From NCBI RefSeq assembly GCF_012927085.1, contig NZ_JABBFX010000002.1:992001-1056000 (forward strand): a stretch of 64,000 nucleotides of DNA, read 5' to 3'. This document shows positions 62,901 through 64,000 of the stretch, piece by piece. A program made the translations under genes and the position numbers. The notes under the pieces are model-generated. The model was not told the origin of the DNA and searched no databases. It saw nothing but the letters and a program-made list of their open reading frames with translations. This DNA comes from Ramlibacter agri. Lineage in GTDB: Bacteria; Pseudomonadota; Gammaproteobacteria; Burkholderiales; Burkholderiaceae_C. Every line of letters begins with the position of its first letter. Within the stretch, counting starts at the first letter, position 1.

Positions 62901-63797
62901 ATGCGCGAAGCCCACCTGCGCGACTTCATTGCCGTGGCCGACACCGGCAGCGTGCGCGCGGCCGCGCGCAGGCTCAAGCTGACCCAGGGGGCGGTCAGCA
63001 AGAACCTGCAGGCGCTGGAGCGCGACTTCGGCGTGGCCTTGCTGCATCGGACCACGCGCGGCGTGGAGCCGACGGAAGCCGGCCGCGTGCTGCTGCGCCG
63101 CGCTCGCGCGGCCGACGGCGAGATGCGCAAGGCGCGCGAGGAGATCGACCTGCTGGTCGGGCAGGCGCCGGAGGCCGTGCACGTGGGGCTGTCCCCCACG
63201 GCGGAGGCGCTGCTGATGGCGCCCGCCATCCAGAAGTTCCGCAAGCAGTACCCCGAAACCGAGGTCGAAGTCAGTGGGGGCACCGTCCATGCCCTCATGG
63301 TGCGGCTGCGTGAAGGCGCGCTCGACGTCGCCGTGGCTTCGCTGGGCCAGGCCGCGGCCGATGCCGGCGTCGAGGCGGAGCGCCTCCTGAGCACGGATTT
63401 CGTGGTCGTGGCGCGCGACGGCCATCCGCTCGCCAAGGCCCGCGACATCTCCGAGCTGGCCGGTTGCGAATGGGTGCACGGCACCCGCCACGAATTCGGG
63501 CCGGCCCTCGTCGAGGCCTTCCGCAAAGCCAGGCTGCCGCCACCGCGCTTCGCGGTGCAGCGGGATTCCTTCAGTGCATTGCTCTTCCTGCTGATGCAGT
63601 CGGATTACCTGGCGCTGGCGACGGAGAAGGCGGTGGCGCCCTTCTGCCGCCCCGGCCTGCTGGCGCGCGTGAACCTGGCCACCAAGCCGGGGACGACGGT
63701 CCTGTCGCTGCTGACGCCGGCCAGCCGGCCCCTGACGCCGCAGGCGCAGGCCCTGGCCGACGAACTGCGCCGCGCCGCGCGGCGGCACCGGCGCTAG
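62901..63797 (+). CDS. LysR family transcriptional regulator
   Basis: A 298-residue LTTR. The helix-turn-helix is DTGSVRAAARRLKLTQGAVSKNLQALERDFGVALLHRTTRGV (in order, about residues 13-54), followed by the periplasmic-binding-type effector domain (VHVGLSPTAEALLMAPAIQKF). ATG at 62901. It is divergent from the dioxygenase-receptor-lyase operon and very likely controls it. The frame is open upstream, but the HTH start fixes the ATG. Confidence 0.88.
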   Translation: MREAHLRDFIAVADTGSVRAAARRLKLTQGAVSKNLQALERDFGVALLHRTTRGVEPTEAGRVLLRRARAADGEMRKAREEIDLLVGQAPEAVHVGLSPTAEALLMAPAIQKFRKQYPETEVEVSGGTVHALMVRLREGALDVAVASLGQAAADAGVEAERLLSTDFVVVARDGHPLAKARDISELAGCEWVHGTRHEFGPALVEAFRKARLPPPRFAVQRDSFSALLFLLMQSDYLALATEKAVAPFCRPGLLARVNLATKPGTTVLSLLTPASRPLTPQAQALADELRRAARRHRR

Positions 63798-63816
63798 GGC
63801 GTTCGCGTGCGCCGCG

Positions 63817-64000
63817 CTAGGGCTCGATCGGCGCCACCAGGCTGGCGCCCGGCACGCGCACGCCGTTCGGGCGGCCACCCGCGGTCGCGCATTGGTAGTC
63901 CTGGGTCAGGAAAGCAGGCAGCGTGGGACCATCGTCACACGCCAGCCAGAGCCGCATCAGGTGGCGGCGCCGTTCGCGTTCCGGCCAGTCTTCGAAGGAG
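63817..64000 (-). CDS. TauD-type dioxygenase, 3' end, cut by window edge
   Basis: The frame read on the minus strand from the right edge gives SFEDWPERERRRHLMRLWLA, then a short tail ending IEP and a TAG at 63817. It matches the C-terminus of the other TauD-type protein in this window (AFEDWPEPQRRRHLVRFWLS). Two paralogs therefore flank the LysR gene. The rest lies outside the window. Confidence 0.7.
   Translation of the reverse strand, partial: SFEDWPERERRRHLMRLWLACDDGPTLPAFLTQDYQCATAGGRPNGVRVPGASLVAPIEP

Overview
The window is very GC-rich, gene-dense chromosomal DNA of a betaproteobacterium, most likely a Burkholderiales/Comamonadaceae member of the Ramlibacter-Variovorax-Acidovorax type. 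This is inferred from gene content and order: polA - short exported protein - homoserine kinase - BPSS1780-type membrane protein, three Bug-type solute receptors, paired DUF4142 proteins and a PaoABC-like molybdenum enzyme. No transposase, integrase, phage gene, rRNA or CRISPR array was seen.

Layout. 1-13.5 kb: envelope and stress genes (two small lipoproteins, a hemerythrin-like protein coupled to a 39-residue ORF, a CPA1 antiporter, hydrolase, tyrosine phosphatase, a frameshifted exported protein, a UvrD/Rep-type helicase, DUF72, DUF4019, two DUF4142 proteins, a 430-residue Gly-rich protein, a YXWGXW-type protein, a ZIP transporter, a tautomerase). 13.5-17.4 kb: three-gene periplasmic molybdenum aldehyde oxidoreductase operon. 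17.5-28.2 kb: housekeeping block with polA, thrB, a FecR-like protein, uvrD and guaC. 28.3-32.2 kb: a FCD/GntR-regulated catabolic cluster (alpha/beta hydrolase, phytanoyl-CoA-type dioxygenase, SAF-domain oxidoreductase) with a clear palindromic operator.

32.2-47.3 kb: two tRNA genes (Ala-CGC, Lys-CTT) open a plastic segment holding an orphan PstS-like protein, an acyltransferase, a Fur-family regulator, a truncated COG4705 membrane gene, an RND permease without an adaptor, a ChbG/HpnK deacetylase remnant, and a compact redox operon (di-heme peroxidase lipoprotein, porin, Tat-exported FMN-binding protein, ApbE flavin transferase, four-helix His-bearing membrane protein). A fumarylacetoacetase-family enzyme, a Bug receptor and an acyl-CoA synthetase 3' remnant follow.

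47.3-56.3 kb: a tightly overlapping RND efflux operon (regulator, kinase, outer membrane factor, adaptor, pump) with a heavy-metal-type two-component system, a palindromic candidate operator, and a divergent COG4280-type membrane protein. 56.7-64 kb: a small periplasmic protein, an MFS exporter, and a cluster of isocitrate-lyase-family lyase, two Bug receptors and a TauD-type dioxygenase, divergent from a LysR regulator and followed by the end of a second TauD-type gene cut by the window edge.

Best candidates for something new: the flavinylation/di-heme operon at 40.3-44.8 kb, the Gly-rich protein with its conserved-looking tail, and the solute-receptor/dioxygenase cluster at the right end. 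All functions are read from sequence motifs and gene context; no database search was made.
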